Assembly: GCA_041905795.1 (NCBI GenBank)
Contig: JAYRKL010000009.1
Location: 1-64,000 of the forward strand
Length of the DNA stretch: 64,000 nt
Source: SHVO01 sp041905795
Lineage (GTDB): Bacteria; Pseudomonadota; Alphaproteobacteria; Rhodospirillales; Rhodospirillaceae
Reading direction: 5' to 3'
Part shown: piece by piece, positions 62,821 to 64,000 of the stretch
Layout of the letters: each line of letters starts with the position of its first letter
Numbering within the stretch: the first letter of the stretch is position 1
Translations under genes and position numbers: made by a program
Notes under the pieces: model-generated
The model's input: the letters and a program-made list of their open reading frames with translations, nothing else
Database searches by the model: none
Told to the model about the DNA's origin: nothing

Positions 62821-64000
62821 GCGGACATCTCTTGTTTGGGCCAGAGCTTCAAGACTTCGGCGCGGAAGCGGTCGCCGCGGTCCTCGAAGCTCTTGAACAT
62901 GTCGAACGAGGCGCAGGCCGGGGACAGCAGAACCGTCGCGCCCGGCAATTTTTCCGCGAGCGCCATCTCGCCGGCTTCGGCGATGGCGGTTTCCATGGTG
63001 TCGCAGTGCGTGAACGACGCTTTGCCTTCCAGCGTCTCGGCAAAGTCATTCGCCGCCTTGCCGATCAGGAAGGCGCGGCGGATGCGGCCGAACAGGGGCA
63101 CCAGGCTCCTGATACCGCCTTCCTTAGGAACGCCGCCGGCGATCCAATAGATGTTCCGGTAGCAGGCCAGCGCCTTCTCGGCGGCGTCGGCGTTGGTCGC
63201 CTTGCTGTCGTTGACGAAGCTGACGCCGCCGACCTGCTGCACCAGCTCCTGGCGATGCTTGAGGCCGGGGAAGCTGCGCATGCCTTCGGCGATGGCGTCG
63301 TAAGAAATGCCCGAGGCGCGCGCCGCCGCCGCCGCCGCCGCCGCGTTCTGCCAATTATGGACGCCGGGCAGGCGCGCGACGGTGGTGAGGTCGATGATGG
63401 TGACCGGCTGAGCGCCCGTGGCGTCGATCAGTTGGCCGTCCTGCACGTAGAAGCCGCCGGGGGCGGCCTGCTTGGCGGAGATCGGCCACACCGTATGCAG
63501 GCCGTCGCGGCGCAGGGCCTCGGCCAGCGCCACGCTGTGCGGATCGTCGATGCCGATGATGGCGACGCGGGGCGGGCGCTGATGGCTGAAGATGCGCCGC
63601 TTGGCGGCGATATAGCCGTCCATGCCGCCGTGGCGGTCCAGGTGGTCGGCGGTGATGTTGAGCAGCACCGCGGTCTCGCAGGCGAGATGCGGCACCAGTT
63701 CCAGCTGGTAGGATGAGAGTTCCAGCACATAGGTGCCGTCGCGGCCGAGCGGCTCCAGGTCCAGGGCCGGGATGCCGATATTGCCGCCGGCGGCGACCTT
63801 GCGGCCGGCGGCGGCGAAGATATGGGCGGTCAGCGCCGTGGTGGTGGACTTGCCGTTGGTGCCGGTGATGCCGATGACGGTCGCTTCGGTCTGGGCTTCG
63901 AGCAGCAGGTCGACGTCGCAGGCGAGCGGGATGTTCTGGGCGCGGGCCTTGGTGGCCAGCGCATGCGGCCGTGGATAGGTATGCGGGATGCCGGGGCTCC
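62817..64000 (-). CDS. murD: UDP-N-acetylmuramoylalanine--D-glutamate ligase, 5' end outside the window
   Basis: The frame is open to the window edge, giving ~393 residues of the C-terminal part. ATP site GITGTNGKSTTTALT (coded near 63860), GGNIGIPAL, YVLELSSYQLE, NITADHLDRH, FVNDSKATNADAAEKAL, and the C-terminal LLSPACASFDMFKSFEDRGDRF. Adds D-Glu to UDP-MurNAc-L-Ala. The N-terminal uracil-binding part lies beyond base 64000. Confidence 0.96.
   Translation of the reverse strand, partial: SPGIPHTYPRPHALATKARAQNIPLACDVDLLLEAQTEATVIGITGTNGKSTTTALTAHIFAAAGRKVAAGGNIGIPALDLEPLGRDGTYVLELSSYQLELVPHLACETAVLLNITADHLDRHGGMDGYIAAKRRIFSHQRPPRVAIIGIDDPHSVALAEALRRDGLHTVWPISAKQAAPGGFYVQDGQLIDATGAQPVTIIDLTTVARLPGVHNWQNAAAAAAAARASGISYDAIAEGMRSFPGLKHRQELVQQVGGVSFVNDSKATNADAAEKALACYRNIYWIAGGVPKEGGIRSLVPLFGRIRRAFLIGKAANDFAETLEGKASFTHCDTMETAIAEAGEMALAEKLPGATVLLSPACASFDMFKSFEDRGDRFRAEVLKLWPKQEMSA

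Overview
The window is 64 kb of high-GC chromosome from an alphaproteobacterium. The main evidence is the right-hand part, which carries the alphaproteobacterial division and envelope cluster on the minus strand in the order murD-ftsW-murG-murC-murB-ddl-ftsQ-ftsA-ftsZ, followed by lpxC-bamD-recN-ligA. FtsZ has a long Ala/Pro-rich linker and ends in the alphaproteobacterial-type IPAFLRRQAN peptide. The large TonB-dependent receptor with a long export signal fits a Caulobacterales- or Rhizomicrobium-like organism, but the genus cannot be fixed from the sequence alone. I saw no tRNA, rRNA, CRISPR array, transposase or prophage gene.

Left region, 1-14.9 kb (plus strand): the 3' end of a DctA-type dicarboxylate symporter, then a compact locus of mostly exported proteins of poorly known function. 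It contains two paralogues of an uncharacterised secreted family (1193-2320 and 13744-14847), a DUF1592/DUF1588-type lipoprotein with one CxxCH haem motif, a DUF1552 protein with a Tat-like signal, two triple-repeat secreted proteins of the Lipoprotein_15 type, a quinone-oxidoreductase-like enzyme, a TonB-dependent receptor and a class-A-like serine hydrolase. An SDR oxidoreductase follows. This locus is the best candidate for an undescribed envelope system in the window.

Middle region, 14.9-42 kb: central metabolism and housekeeping in short operons. A hydroxy-acid oxidase gene is coupled to malate synthase G (glyoxylate made by one could feed the other). A PanE-like reductase is coupled to threonine ammonia-lyase. 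Then come an orphan peptide-binding protein, a hybrid histidine kinase with a small companion ORF, a three-gene GT2 / YdjC-deacetylase / GT-C cluster that looks like a lipid-linked sugar decoration pathway, ettA-denD, mlaA-mlaC, metF-uvrD, a DUF2807 protein, prmA-pepP-SDR and a VOC protein.

Right region, 42-64 kb: ligA-recN-bamD-lpxC and the division cluster. They are separated by about 4.8 kb holding an L-lactate permease, a sodium:solute symporter on the opposite strand and an enoyl-CoA hydratase.

Dispersed repeats are a second theme. One family occurs at about 18.9, 22.9, 25.4, 46.1 and 50.3 kb. It keeps the loop and tail sequences while the hairpin arms differ from copy to copy but stay complementary. 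A 36-bp unit with a 22-bp palindrome is repeated three times between bamD and recN, and a third hairpin family surrounds the enoyl-CoA hydratase gene. Start codons were moved inward from the longest reading frame for several genes (first exported family gene, serine hydrolase, second exported family gene, glycosyltransferase, mlaC, uvrD, DUF2807, recN, bamD, ftsA) on ribosome-binding-site, signal-peptide or family-length grounds.
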